DNA of 64,000 bases from Paraburkholderia sp. PREW-6R (GTDB lineage Bacteria > Pseudomonadota > Gammaproteobacteria > Burkholderiales > Burkholderiaceae). The position numbers were made by a program, and so were the translations under genes. Below are positions 9,121 through 19,801 of the stretch, one piece after another (the first letter of the stretch is position 1; each line of letters opens with the position of its first letter). The notes under the pieces were generated by a model. The model ran no database searches. It had not been told where the DNA came from and saw nothing but the letters and a program-made list of their open reading frames with translations. The DNA is taken from contig NZ_CP155074.1 in the NCBI RefSeq assembly GCF_039621805.1, positions 248,001 through 312,000 on the forward strand, written 5' to 3'.

Positions 9121-10794
9121 GTGGGCGATTTCGAATTAATCGATCACATCACGGATGGCGTGATGGCGCTCGACCGACACTGGAAGTTTCGAAACATCAA
9201 CGGCACCGCTGCACGACTGCTCAAGCGTCAGCCCGCGGACCTGCTGGGTCGGGAAATCTGGGCCGAATATCCGGACCTCATCGGATCGGGCTACGAAGCA
9301 GCCTATCGACAGGCGGCCGAAACGGGCATCTCCACGACGGCGACGGACTTCTACGCGCCGTTAGGATGCTGGTTCGAAGTGCGGGCGTTCCCAAGCGACG
9401 ACGGTATCGTCGTACTGGTTCGCGATGTCACGGAAGCGCGCGCGATCTCCGAACGTTTGTCGCGCCAGGCCACGCATGATGAGCTGACCGGCCTCATCAA
9501 CCGCCGGGAATTGCTGATGCGGCTGAACCGGCTCGTCGACCAGGGCACGGCCGCTTCTGTCGATCTGCTCTTCATCGACCTTGACCGCTTCAAGGATGTC
9601 AACGACTCGTTTGGCCACGCGACGGGCGATGAGGTCTTGCGTGTCATCGGCGGGCGTCTTGCCGGCATGTTTGGCGAAGGCGTTCACGTTTCGCGCATCG
9701 GCGGTGATGAGTTCGTCATCTGCCTTGTCGACGCCGCAGAGGGCGAGGCTGCGCGCGTCGCGCACGACGTCGCGGTGCGCATGCGCGAGTCCATCCAGAC
9801 GCCGTGCGTGCGTGCCTCGGTCGGCGCGAGCATCGGCATTGCACGCTACCCTGTTTCGGCGTCAGACGCGGGCGACCTGCTGCGCAATGCGGATACCGCG
9901 ATGTACCACGCGAAGCGCGCGGGCGGTTCGCACGTGTGGTCGTTTGGCAAGGAGGATGCAAAGCGCCTGTCGCATCGCCGGCGGCTACGTGTGGACCTGG
10001 AGAGCGCGAGCGCCGGGCGCCACTTCGAACTGCACTACCAGCCCCAACTGGATCTGCATTCTGGCCGCGTCTACGGAGCCGAGGCGCTTTTGCGATGGAA
10101 CCATCCGCAACTCGGGCTGCTGACGCCGGCCGACTTCCTCGACGTGCTGCTCGAATCGCCGGCCTACGAGGCGACGGGCGACTGGCTGATCCGCCTTGCA
10201 TTCCGTCAGGCGGCGCAATGGCAGGCGGCCAACCGGAAGCCGTTCAAGGTCGCCGTCAATCTCTCCGCCACGACGATCCAGAACGGCGATCTCGCCGCTC
10301 TGGTGTCGCAGGCTGCCGAGGCGGCCGGCGTATGCGCGTCCGCACTCGACATCGAGGTGACGGAGACGGTCGTCATGAGCGACTTTGCCGCTGCATCGCG
10401 CGCGCTTGAGGCCGTACGAAGGCTCGGCGTGACGGTCTCGCTCGACGATTTCGGCACCGGCTATTCCAGCTTGGCCTACCTCACGCGCTTACCTGTCGAT
10501 TGCATCAAGATCGACAAATCGTTCGTGCAGGAAATGACTGCGAGCGAGACTGGCCCCCGCGCGCGCGCGATGGTCGAAGCGATGGTGGCGCTCGCGCGCG
10601 CGCTCGGCATGAGGACGGTCGCGGAAGGCATTGAAACCGACACGCAGTTGTCACTTGTCAAAGAACTTGGCTGCGATGCCGTGCAGGGGTATTTCATTGG
10701 CAAGCCGGTCCCGGCAGTGCAGATCGAACCGTACGCCGGGGCGCGTTCGGGCCGACTGGAACTCGAACCCGCGGCCCTTCAGCGGCTTCGCTAG
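9121..10794 (+). CDS. PAS-GGDEF-EAL cyclic-di-GMP signalling protein
   Basis: 557 residues from a GTG start preceded by AAAGGAGGGGCAAAGAC. Domains in order: PAS at about 5-105, diguanylate cyclase with intact GGDEF at 194-198, and phosphodiesterase with EAL at 321-323 (YGAEALLRWNHP), EVTETVVM and DDFGTGYSSLAYL, i.e. the main catalytic motifs of both domains. The inhibitory RxxD I-site expected five residues before GGDEF is absent (GEGV instead), so product inhibition of the cyclase is not expected. No transmembrane segment, so it is a cytosolic sensor whose PAS domain probably binds a small ligand or cofactor. The net activity cannot be predicted. Confidence 0.93.
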   Translation: MGDFELIDHITDGVMALDRHWKFRNINGTAARLLKRQPADLLGREIWAEYPDLIGSGYEAAYRQAAETGISTTATDFYAPLGCWFEVRAFPSDDGIVVLVRDVTEARAISERLSRQATHDELTGLINRRELLMRLNRLVDQGTAASVDLLFIDLDRFKDVNDSFGHATGDEVLRVIGGRLAGMFGEGVHVSRIGGDEFVICLVDAAEGEAARVAHDVAVRMRESIQTPCVRASVGASIGIARYPVSASDAGDLLRNADTAMYHAKRAGGSHVWSFGKEDAKRLSHRRRLRVDLESASAGRHFELHYQPQLDLHSGRVYGAEALLRWNHPQLGLLTPADFLDVLLESPAYEATGDWLIRLAFRQAAQWQAANRKPFKVAVNLSATTIQNGDLAALVSQAAEAAGVCASALDIEVTETVVMSDFAAASRALEAVRRLGVTVSLDDFGTGYSSLAYLTRLPVDCIKIDKSFVQEMTASETGPRARAMVEAMVALARALGMRTVAEGIETDTQLSLVKELGCDAVQGYFIGKPVPAVQIEPYAGARSGRLELEPAALQRLR

Positions 10795-10857
10795 CGATCA
10801 CGTGCGGGCGCCTGGTATGGACGGGTTCCCAACCGGCCGCGCGCACGCGCAACACAC

Positions 10858-10879
10858 GGCGCCCGATCAACCGGGCGCC
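10858..10879. terminator. Hairpin between convergent genes
   Basis: Perfect arms GGCGCCCG (10858-10865) and CGGGCGCC (10872-10879), loop of 6. It sits between the stop codons of the GGDEF-EAL gene and the TonB receptor gene. There is no U-run, so termination is inferred from position. Confidence 0.45.
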
Positions 10880-10896
10880 GCTTCCTCGCCTGACGC

Positions 10897-13077
10897 CTAA
10901 AACTGCAGCGTGGCGCTCGCGACCGCCGTGCGGGTCGCCGACGGCGCCACGTAGTAGCCCCAGGCCGTCGTCCAGTAACGGCGGTTAAATATATTGTTGA
11001 TGCCCGCGCGGAACGTCACGTCCTTGCCGGCAATCTTCGTCTCGTACCGGCCGCTCAGGTCGAACGTGGTGTAGGCCGGCACGAACTGCGAGTTGGCCGC
11101 GTCCACCGCCTGGTTGCCGACGTACTTGCCGCCGAACGCCAGCGTCAGCGGACGCAGGTACGCCGGGTTGTACTCGACGCGTCCTGTCACGGTAAAGCGC
11201 GGCGCGCCATAAATGCGCTTGCCTTCGATCGTCGGATCGTCGATGCCCACCGCCTTCGTGTCGAGCCACATCACACCGCCCAGCACGCGCCATTCGCCGG
11301 TCACCGCAAGCCAGCCGCTCGCGTCGATACCGGTATAACGCTGCGTGCCGTCCTGCACGAACACGTGGGCCGGATTGGAATAGTAGTAGCCCTGATCCAC
11401 CCGGAACAGCGCGAGGTTGGCGCCCCACTTGCTGTGGTCCGACTTGAAGCCGATCTCATACTGCTTGCTCCTGAGCGGACCGAAGGTCGCCGGATAATTG
11501 ACGTCGGTGTTCGACGCCGCGCCGCCTTGCTGCAACGACTGCACATAGCTCGCGTACAGCGTCGAGTACGGGTCGGTCTTGAACATCAGCGCGAAGGTCG
11601 GCGAGACCGGATTGGCGCTGTATTGCGACGTGACGGCCTGCGTCGGATCGTACACGTGCTCTCGGTACTGCGTGTAACGCACGCCGGCGAGCGCGGACCA
11701 ACGCGACGTGAATTGCAGGGTGTCGCTAGCGAACAGCGCGGCCTGCGTGGTGCGCTGCTGGCGATACAGATCTTCGCCAATGCTCACGTCGGCGTTGCTC
11801 AGCAACGTGCTGCCGTACAGGTTGCCATTGCCAAGGAAGTAGCCTTGGTTCCAGCCCGTGCTGTTGCTGTATTCGCTGGTCTGTGTTTCGAAGCTCGCGC
11901 CCATCACCACGTCGTGCCTGATACTGCCCGTGCTGAATTTGCCTTCCACCATCGCGTCGACGTTCTGATAGAAGTAGCGCGTCATGGCCGCGTACAGCGT
12001 GTTCGAGTAATTGCCCGCGTTATCGGATACATACAGCAAGCTGTCCGAATTCGTGCGGTTTTCCTTGGCGAAGCGATATTTCACACTGGCATGCCAGTTG
12101 TCGGAAAGGCGGTAATCGAGCCCGGTGCCGAATGACGCGAATTCCGTCTGATAGTAGTTTTGCGGCTGCGTGAGCGCATGCGTGACCGTACTTGCGTCGG
12201 GAATGCCCAGACCGCTGCCGAACATGAGGCCGAACAGCGTGCCATTGGTCTTGCGCTTCTGATACAGCGCGTCGGCGGTGAAGGTCAGGTCCGGTGTGAT
12301 GCGGAAATCGAACGCGAGCGACGCGCTCTGGCGGCGTACGTGGCCGTTGTCTTCTGCGGTGTTGCCGTCTTCGTTCGCCAGATTCAGGCGGTAACCGAAG
12401 CGGTTGTCGTTGCCGAAGCGGCCGCCCAGATCGAGCGCCTCCGTGAACACGCCGGCCGATTTATAGCCGAACGTGAAGCTGCGGTACGGCGTGTCGGTGG
12501 GACGTTTCAACACATAGTTCACAATGCCGCCCGGCGCGCCGAACCCATACATGAAGCCCGACAGGCCCTTGAGCAACTCGACCTGCTCGAACGGTTCCAG
12601 CGACAGGTCGGCATCCCACGACGGAAACGTCTGGCCGTCAATCTTGACGCTGTTCAGCGTGTCGATCGGCATGCCGCGCACGGTGAACATCGAGTTCTCG
12701 CTGATTGCGTTGTCGCTCGTCACGGAGACGGCCGGGTCGTACTTGTACAGATCGTTCGCGGTCGTCGCGAACAGATCCTGTGCTTCGTCGCTCGTCACCA
12801 CGTGGGTCGAAAAAGGCGTGTCGACCTGCTTGCGCGAACCCAGCGCACCGGCGCTGACGGTGTCGGCCTGCGCGACCGCAGCGTCTTTCGAAGCGGACAC
12901 GCTGACGGCAGGCAAGGTGGCGCCGGCGTCGCTTGCCGCGGCCTGCGCCCATCCGGATTGCGACAATGTGGAAAGCGTCATGCCGACGCTGACCAGAAGC
13001 CCGGCGCTCAGCAGCGAAGGGGTACGACGAGGGCCGCGCGTAAAAAATGGCCGGCCGGCGACAAGTGGTTTCTGCAT
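10897..13077 (-). CDS. TonB-dependent siderophore receptor
   Basis: 726 residues. A long signal sequence (hydrophobic core SLLSAGLLVSVGMTLSTL, cleavage near GWAQA) is followed by a plug domain (about 80-210, with STHVVTSDEAQDLF and SENSMFTVRGMPIDT) and a 22-strand barrel. The last residue is Phe (VASATLQF), the usual outer-membrane targeting end. Closest in style to FhuE/ferric-hydroxamate or pyoverdine-type receptors; the ligand is not determined. No biosynthesis or ABC import genes are adjacent. The start lacks a clear ribosome-binding site, and an internal Met in VGMTLSTLSQ is an alternative but would shorten the signal peptide. A Fur-box-like palindrome lies 110 bp upstream. Confidence 0.93.
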   Translation of the reverse strand: MQKPLVAGRPFFTRGPRRTPSLLSAGLLVSVGMTLSTLSQSGWAQAAASDAGATLPAVSVSASKDAAVAQADTVSAGALGSRKQVDTPFSTHVVTSDEAQDLFATTANDLYKYDPAVSVTSDNAISENSMFTVRGMPIDTLNSVKIDGQTFPSWDADLSLEPFEQVELLKGLSGFMYGFGAPGGIVNYVLKRPTDTPYRSFTFGYKSAGVFTEALDLGGRFGNDNRFGYRLNLANEDGNTAEDNGHVRRQSASLAFDFRITPDLTFTADALYQKRKTNGTLFGLMFGSGLGIPDASTVTHALTQPQNYYQTEFASFGTGLDYRLSDNWHASVKYRFAKENRTNSDSLLYVSDNAGNYSNTLYAAMTRYFYQNVDAMVEGKFSTGSIRHDVVMGASFETQTSEYSNSTGWNQGYFLGNGNLYGSTLLSNADVSIGEDLYRQQRTTQAALFASDTLQFTSRWSALAGVRYTQYREHVYDPTQAVTSQYSANPVSPTFALMFKTDPYSTLYASYVQSLQQGGAASNTDVNYPATFGPLRSKQYEIGFKSDHSKWGANLALFRVDQGYYYSNPAHVFVQDGTQRYTGIDASGWLAVTGEWRVLGGVMWLDTKAVGIDDPTIEGKRIYGAPRFTVTGRVEYNPAYLRPLTLAFGGKYVGNQAVDAANSQFVPAYTTFDLSGRYETKIAGKDVTFRAGINNIFNRRYWTTAWGYYVAPSATRTAVASATLQF

Positions 13078-13186
13078 ATTTTTTGATCTTGGCAGGCGTT
13101 GCCGTGCACGATCGGCGTGCGAACGGACGTCTGCGAGCGAGTGATTGTTTAACAGGTGATGAAAATGAAAGATTCGAGCGAATGTT

Positions 13187-13205
13187 AATGCATACGATTC
13201 GCATT
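13187..13205 (-). promoter_or_regulatory. Fur-box-like operator
   Basis: AATGCATACGATTCGCATT, a 19-bp imperfect palindrome. By eye it matches 14 of 19 positions of a typical proteobacterial Fur site of the form AATGAGAATGATTCTCATT. It lies about 110 bp upstream of the TonB siderophore receptor gene, where iron repression is expected. Confidence 0.6.
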
Positions 13206-13237
13206 TACAACTGTATAGACGCAGGGAGAGTCATCTA

Positions 13238-13259
13238 TAAGACATATGTCTTAAGACAT
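13238..13259. promoter_or_regulatory. Overlapping perfect palindromes upstream of isocitrate dehydrogenase
   Basis: TAAGACATATGTCTTA (13238-13253) is a perfect 16-bp palindrome, and ATGTCTTAAGACAT (13246-13259) is a second perfect 14-bp palindrome sharing its right half-site. Together they form three alternating half-sites AAGACAT / ATGTCTT / AAGACAT. They lie about 230 bp upstream of the isocitrate dehydrogenase start. Likely an operator for a dimeric regulator that can bind in two registers; the regulator is unknown. Confidence 0.6.
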
Positions 13260-13364
13260 GGGTGACTTCGCTGGAAGCCTTATCTGGCGGGGCTCGATCA
13301 CGTTTGCGCCGTTTGGGGAATGTGTTGGTCGGGCAGCGAATCGCCTAAAAGACGCATATACTGA

Positions 13365-15716
<2,352 letters not shown>

Positions 15717-15762
15717 GCAGGCACCTGAACAGGCGCCTGAATAAGCGCAAGTAGCAGCAATC

Positions 15763-15798
15763 ACGACGATGGCGCTTTTGGGCGCCATCGTCGTTTTT
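15763..15798 (+). terminator. Strong rho-independent terminator of icd
   Basis: Perfect 13-bp arms ACGACGATGGCGC (15763-15775) and GCGCCATCGTCGT (15782-15794) with a 6-nt loop and a following T-run. It begins 47 bp after the icd stop codon. Confidence 0.93.
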
Positions 15799-15828
15799 AC
15801 GTCTGCGTGGAAAGCCGCCATGCCAGCC

Positions 15829-16059
15829 TTAGACGTGGACGATTTCCCATTCGCTGAGCTTCTCAGGGATTTCCAGCGTGGACGTGTCGTCGCCTTCCGA
15901 GAGATGCGAGCAGGTCAGGCCGCGCGCCAGGTCGTCTGCCGCCTGTTGCGGGCTGGAGAACTCGCCGAGCGTCTGATTGCCGTACGTCGCCTCCCAGCCT
16001 TCCTGGCCCGGCAAAATGTAGAACGCTCCCTGGGTCGATCCAAAACGAAATCCTTTCAT
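15829..16059 (-). CDS. Small conserved hypothetical protein
   Basis: 76 residues from the ATG giving MKGFRFGSTQGAFYI, chosen because GGGAGAG lies just upstream; a longer open frame to 16161 lacks such support. The protein is acidic and soluble. The pattern FGSTQGAFYILPGQEGWEA looks like a small beta-sheet domain, ending with EKLSEWEIVHV. I do not recognise a named family. It is convergent with icd across a shared terminator. Function unknown. Confidence 0.7.
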   Translation of the reverse strand: MKGFRFGSTQGAFYILPGQEGWEATYGNQTLGEFSSPQQAADDLARGLTCSHLSEGDDTSTLEIPEKLSEWEIVHV

Positions 16060-16466
16060 TTTTACTCTCCCAACGCCGATTAAAAAATGGGTGAGGCTAC
16101 GGCGCTCCATGCACTGAGTGAGGGCTGGTGCTTCTGGCTTGCGTCCCATCTTTTGAAACACCCGTCAGACTGCCCTTGCATGAATCGTCGGCTCTTGTAA
16201 AAGAGTCTACGTCAGGCCGTCGGCGCGTAAGAGTCTGTTATCCAGTTCTTTACGTCGAAATAAATCGTTTATAAACAATGATTTGATTGCGACGTCTCGC
16301 GATGTGCAATGCGGGGCGACATTGCGAAATGACGGATTTGTGCCACGCACCACGAATTTTTACGAAGCAGTGGTTCGTTTCATATTGCGAAATTTCCGCG
16401 ACTTTGAGCGTTTCGAAAGTTTTTTTCAACGGATTGCCGTGCACCGGTCGGCCAAACGCAGCCGCT
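16060..16466. other. Intergenic region, no gene supported
   Basis: About 400 bp, AT-richer than its surroundings between 16240 and 16420, including the palindrome GTTTATAAAC at 16267-16276. Open frames here overlap the hydrolase gene or lack ribosome-binding sites. It probably contains the promoter for the small protein gene at 15829-16059. Confidence 0.35.
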
Positions 16467-17285
16467 TCAATCCGCCACGTCATTCAGAAAATCCAGCACA
16501 ACACGATTGAATGCCGCTGGCCGCTGCAAGGGTGCGAAATGGCTGACATCCGCGAGCCTGATCAACTTGGCGCCGGGAATCGTGCGAGCCAGATAGTCGG
16601 CATGCTCTGGCTTGATGAACTCGTCGTGCTCGCTTTGCACGATGGCAACGCGCACGCCGATACGCGCGAGGTCGTTTGCGGAATAGTTGGGCTGGGTCTT
16701 CATCATGGCGCTGACCGCGGCCACGAACGTGTCGAAATCGTCCGGTGTGGACGAGAGTTCAGCGTAGTCCGCCGAATGACGACGGAAGCAGCGTTCAATC
16801 ACCGGCGTCGGCACAAATGCCCTCGCGCCACTCGGGTCCATATTGCAGCCGAAGAAAAACACGCCCAACACGCGCTCGGGCGCGAGGCTGGCCAGTACCA
16901 GTGAAGTACACGCACCATCGCTCCAGCCGACGAACGCAGCCTTCGTGAGATCGAGCACGTCCATCACCGCGAGCACGTCGGACGCCATCAATTCATACGA
17001 GTAGGGCCGCGCGTCGCGCGTGCTGCGGCCATGCCCGCGGCTGTCGATCACGATGACGCGCCGCCCGGCATCGACGAGCGCGAGGACCTGATAACCCCAG
17101 TTGCCGCTATGCCCAAGCCCGCCGTGCAACAGGATCACTGGCGCGCCCGTTCCGAAGCACGCGTACCAGATACGCGCACCGTTGTGTTCCACATAGCCCG
17201 ATTCGGCGGACGCAGGTAGCGGCGGCGCGCCGGACGTTTCGAAACGCTTCAGGTCATCGTCTTGGATCGGCGTGCTGGGTGGCAT
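16467..17285 (-). CDS. Alpha/beta hydrolase
   Basis: 272 residues from MPPSTPIQDD, a start supported by GGAG nine bases upstream. Classical alpha/beta hydrolase fold: oxyanion-hole segment PVILLHGGLGHSGNWG, strand VIVIDSRGHGRSTRD, nucleophile elbow GWSDG (Ser nucleophile), a late acidic residue near EHDEFIKPEH and the C-terminal catalytic His in ADVSHFAPLQRP. The family includes esterases, lactonases and haloperoxidase-like enzymes; the substrate is unknown. No operon partner; the downstream GntR gene on the same strand is upstream in transcription by about 160 bp. Confidence 0.9.
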   Translation of the reverse strand: MPPSTPIQDDDLKRFETSGAPPLPASAESGYVEHNGARIWYACFGTGAPVILLHGGLGHSGNWGYQVLALVDAGRRVIVIDSRGHGRSTRDARPYSYELMASDVLAVMDVLDLTKAAFVGWSDGACTSLVLASLAPERVLGVFFFGCNMDPSGARAFVPTPVIERCFRRHSADYAELSSTPDDFDTFVAAVSAMMKTQPNYSANDLARIGVRVAIVQSEHDEFIKPEHADYLARTIPGAKLIRLADVSHFAPLQRPAAFNRVVLDFLNDVAD

Positions 17286-17448
17286 TGTCGTCCGCTCCAT
17301 GGCTGGCCGATACGGATAGGTAGCCCGTCGAGATCGGTGCAATCAACGGACCTGCGAAAGGCTACGCGCGAGGAAATCGTTCCCTGCGCGGTGGCGAACG
17401 CGCGCCATAACCGGACAGAGTGAACAGACAAGCCGTGCCCGGGAGTCG

Positions 17449-18159
17449 TCAGACGCCTGCCGTTCCCACCTCATGCGCGCGCCGAAGGCGCTCGCGGCTA
17501 TTGCTCAAATGCATGCGCATCGCGGCGCGGGCGTCGTCGGCATCCTGGCGTTCGATGGCGCGGTAAATGAGCCGATGCTCGTTGAGGACGTTGCGCAAAT
17601 GCTCGACATGATCGAGTTCGGCAATCTCGGCGGACCCGAGCCGGGTGCGTGGACTTACGGCGCGCCCAAGCTGACTGAGCACGTCGAAGAAATAGCGGTT
17701 GCCGCTCGCCCGCGCAATCTGCAAATGAAACTCGATGTCGTGCGCTACCGTGTCGGTGCTACCGCGCTCAAGCTCTGTCTCGAAGCGTTCGAGCGCGCCA
17801 CGCATCTGCTTCAGATGGTGTTCGCTGCGGCGCGAGGCCGCGAGCGCGGCAGACGCAGCTTCAACGTCGATCCGGAATTCGATGATCGCCATCACGTCGA
17901 GCATGCTGGACAGGTCGGCAGCCGGCAATTGCACCGGCTGCGCCGACACGGGCGCGAGCACGAACGTGCCAATCCCGTGGCGCGTCTCGACCACTCTCGC
18001 CGCCTGCAGACGCGAGATCGCTTCACGCACCACCGAGCGGCTGACGGACAGCTGTTTCATCATCGCGACTTCGGTCGGAATGCGGTCGCCGGGCCTCAGC
18101 GTGCCTCGGCGGATTTCATCGGACAGGGTGGCGACCACCTTCTCGGTCAGGCTGCTCAT
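17449..18159 (-). CDS. GntR/FadR-family (FCD) transcriptional regulator
   Basis: 236 residues. N-terminal winged helix (about 8-75: GTLRPGDRIPTEVAMMKQLSVSRSVVREAISRL) and a C-terminal all-helical FCD ligand domain with Asp/His metal ligands plausible in HDIEFHLQIARASGN and NEHRLIYRAIERQD. It lies 125 bp downstream of an MFS carrier gene on the same strand and close to a divergent MFS-glucarate dehydratase pair. It is therefore the likely regulator of sugar-acid use here, probably binding the TTGTCNGACG sites at 19638-19649, 19765-19776 and 24468-24479 (inference). Confidence 0.92.
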   Translation of the reverse strand: MSSLTEKVVATLSDEIRRGTLRPGDRIPTEVAMMKQLSVSRSVVREAISRLQAARVVETRHGIGTFVLAPVSAQPVQLPAADLSSMLDVMAIIEFRIDVEAASAALAASRRSEHHLKQMRGALERFETELERGSTDTVAHDIEFHLQIARASGNRYFFDVLSQLGRAVSPRTRLGSAEIAELDHVEHLRNVLNEHRLIYRAIERQDADDARAAMRMHLSNSRERLRRAHEVGTAGV

Positions 18160-18284
18160 GAGTGGAATTAGTCAGTTGATCGGCTGGCGTGCGCACGTCG
18201 CGCGAGGGTGAGCGTCGCGTAAAACCCGGAGCGGCGCGCCGGTCGAGCCATCATAGCGCTAGTCAGGATCAAGACGCGCCGCGC

Positions 18285-19607
18285 TCACTTGTTGACAAGC
18301 CGCGCAGGCGTGACGAGCGCCAGCAAGCCACCGAGCACCATGAAGCCGGCGAGCAGGAACATACCGGCCGACGTACTGTGCGTGAGCACCGTCAAGTAGC
18401 CGAACAGCGACGGCGAGAAGAGCCCGGCCAGATTGCCGAGCGAACTGATCATCGCGATACCGGCAGCCGCTGCGCCGCCGCTCAGCAGCGCGGTCGGCTG
18501 CGCCCACAGCAGCGGCGCCACCGCGAACACGCACATCGATGCCGCGGTCATGATGACAACCGTCATCGTGAGATCGTTGCTCCACAGCGTGCTCAACGCG
18601 AGGAGCGCGGCGCCGGCAAACGCGGGTATGGCGAGATGCCAGCGGCGCTCGCGCCGCTTGTCCGAACTCATGGAGAGCGCAACCATCGCGATGGCCGCGA
18701 ACGCGTATGGAATGGCCGTCAGAAAGCCCACGCTCAGCGAACTGCCGTGTCCCGCGCGCTGCACGAGGGTCGGCAGCCAGAAGCTGATGCCCATGTTGCC
18801 GGTGGCGAACGCGAACAGCATCAGGCTCATCAGCCAGATGCGAGGGTTCGTGAACACGCTGCTCGTGCTGGCGGCGGGCTTCTGGGCATTTTCGCGTGCG
18901 ATGTTGGCCGCGATGACATTTTTCTGTTCATCGGAAAGCCAGCGCGCGTCGCTCACGCGATCGGGCAGCCGCATCCAGATCACCATGCCGATTAGCACGG
19001 CAGGAAGCGCCTCGATGAAGAACAGCCATTGCCAGCCATACAGACCCGACACGCCGGCGAGGCGCTGCATGATCCAGCCCGAAAGCGGGCCGCCGACCAG
19101 CCCCGAAATCGGCAGCGCCGCCATGAACATTGCGACGATCCGGCCGCGCCGATGCGCCGGATACCAGTAGGTGAGATACAGAATGATGCCGGGAAACAGT
19201 CCACACTCGGCCACGCCCAGCAGCAGCCGCAGCGCGTAGAACGACGCGGGCGTGCGCACGAACAGCATGCACATCGACACCAGTCCCCACGACACGGCAA
19301 TCCGCGCGATCCAGCGGCGCGCGCCTACTCTATGCATGATCAGGTTGCTGGGGACTTCGAAAACGGCATACGCGAGATAGAAGATGCCCGCGCCAAACCC
19401 GTAGACAGCATCGCTGAAGCCGAGATCGGAGGCCATTTGCAGCTTCGCCAGTCCAACATTGATGCGATCCAGATAGGCGATGCAAAAGGCGGTCAGCAGA
19501 AGCGGCATGAGGCGGCGCGTCACCAGCGAGTAAAGCGAATCTTCTTCGGCCGTCGCGGGTTGTGCGGATCGTGAGTCGGCGGTGGATGGGGTCGCCAGTG
19601 ATTTCAT
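18285..19607 (-). CDS. MFS transporter (anion:cation symporter type)
   Basis: 440 residues, about 12 membrane segments. YLDRINVGLAKLQM after the first helix and the charged loop between helices 2 and 3 fit the ACS family that carries glucarate, galactarate, tartrate, phthalate and similar acids. Clustered with a GntR regulator (downstream, same strand) and facing a second ACS-type carrier and glucarate dehydratase. The promoter region carries TTGTCAGACGTC, one of three related sites in this locus. The exact substrate cannot be read from sequence; two related carriers in one locus suggest two related acids. Confidence 0.9.
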   Translation of the reverse strand: MKSLATPSTADSRSAQPATAEEDSLYSLVTRRLMPLLLTAFCIAYLDRINVGLAKLQMASDLGFSDAVYGFGAGIFYLAYAVFEVPSNLIMHRVGARRWIARIAVSWGLVSMCMLFVRTPASFYALRLLLGVAECGLFPGIILYLTYWYPAHRRGRIVAMFMAALPISGLVGGPLSGWIMQRLAGVSGLYGWQWLFFIEALPAVLIGMVIWMRLPDRVSDARWLSDEQKNVIAANIARENAQKPAASTSSVFTNPRIWLMSLMLFAFATGNMGISFWLPTLVQRAGHGSSLSVGFLTAIPYAFAAIAMVALSMSSDKRRERRWHLAIPAFAGAALLALSTLWSNDLTMTVVIMTAASMCVFAVAPLLWAQPTALLSGGAAAAGIAMISSLGNLAGLFSPSLFGYLTVLTHSTSAGMFLLAGFMVLGGLLALVTPARLVNK

Positions 19608-19637
19608 ATGTCGTCTCCGGAATGTTCTTAAAGTGAG

Positions 19638-19649
19638 TTGTCAGACGTC
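19638..19649. promoter_or_regulatory. GntR-type operator motif, copy 1
   Basis: TTGTCAGACGTC, about 30 bp upstream of the MFS gene ending at 18285. It fits the T-N-G-T-C-N-G-A-C core common for FCD-type GntR regulators and matches two other copies in this locus. Confidence 0.6.
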
Positions 19650-19764
19650 CGAGTTTCTGCATTTCTCGCGATGGAGGAAGTATATGCCTGAAGGACGTGA
19701 CGGTGCCCGGCCATAACCACAGGGTTAACGCATATGGAAATGACAATCTTTATGCGCATAATAT

Positions 19765-19776
19765 GTCGTCAGACAA
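19765..19776. promoter_or_regulatory. GntR-type operator motif, copy 2
   Basis: GTCGTCAGACAA (reverse complement TTGTCTGACGAC), 25 bp upstream of the TTG start of the second MFS carrier. Its 12 bp are identical to the copy at 24468-24479. Confidence 0.65.
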
Positions 19777-19801
19777 CGTATCACATTGATGGAGACTTTT
19801 C

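Noticed and set aside
12160..13086. Plus-strand 308-residue frame opposite the TonB receptor
   Set aside because: Arg/Ala-rich shadow of a clear TonB-dependent receptor; no start signal.
17445..17456. Fourth GntR motif (GTCGTCAGACGC)
   Set aside because: It lies over the stop codon of the regulator gene, not in a promoter, and lacks the TTGTC arm.
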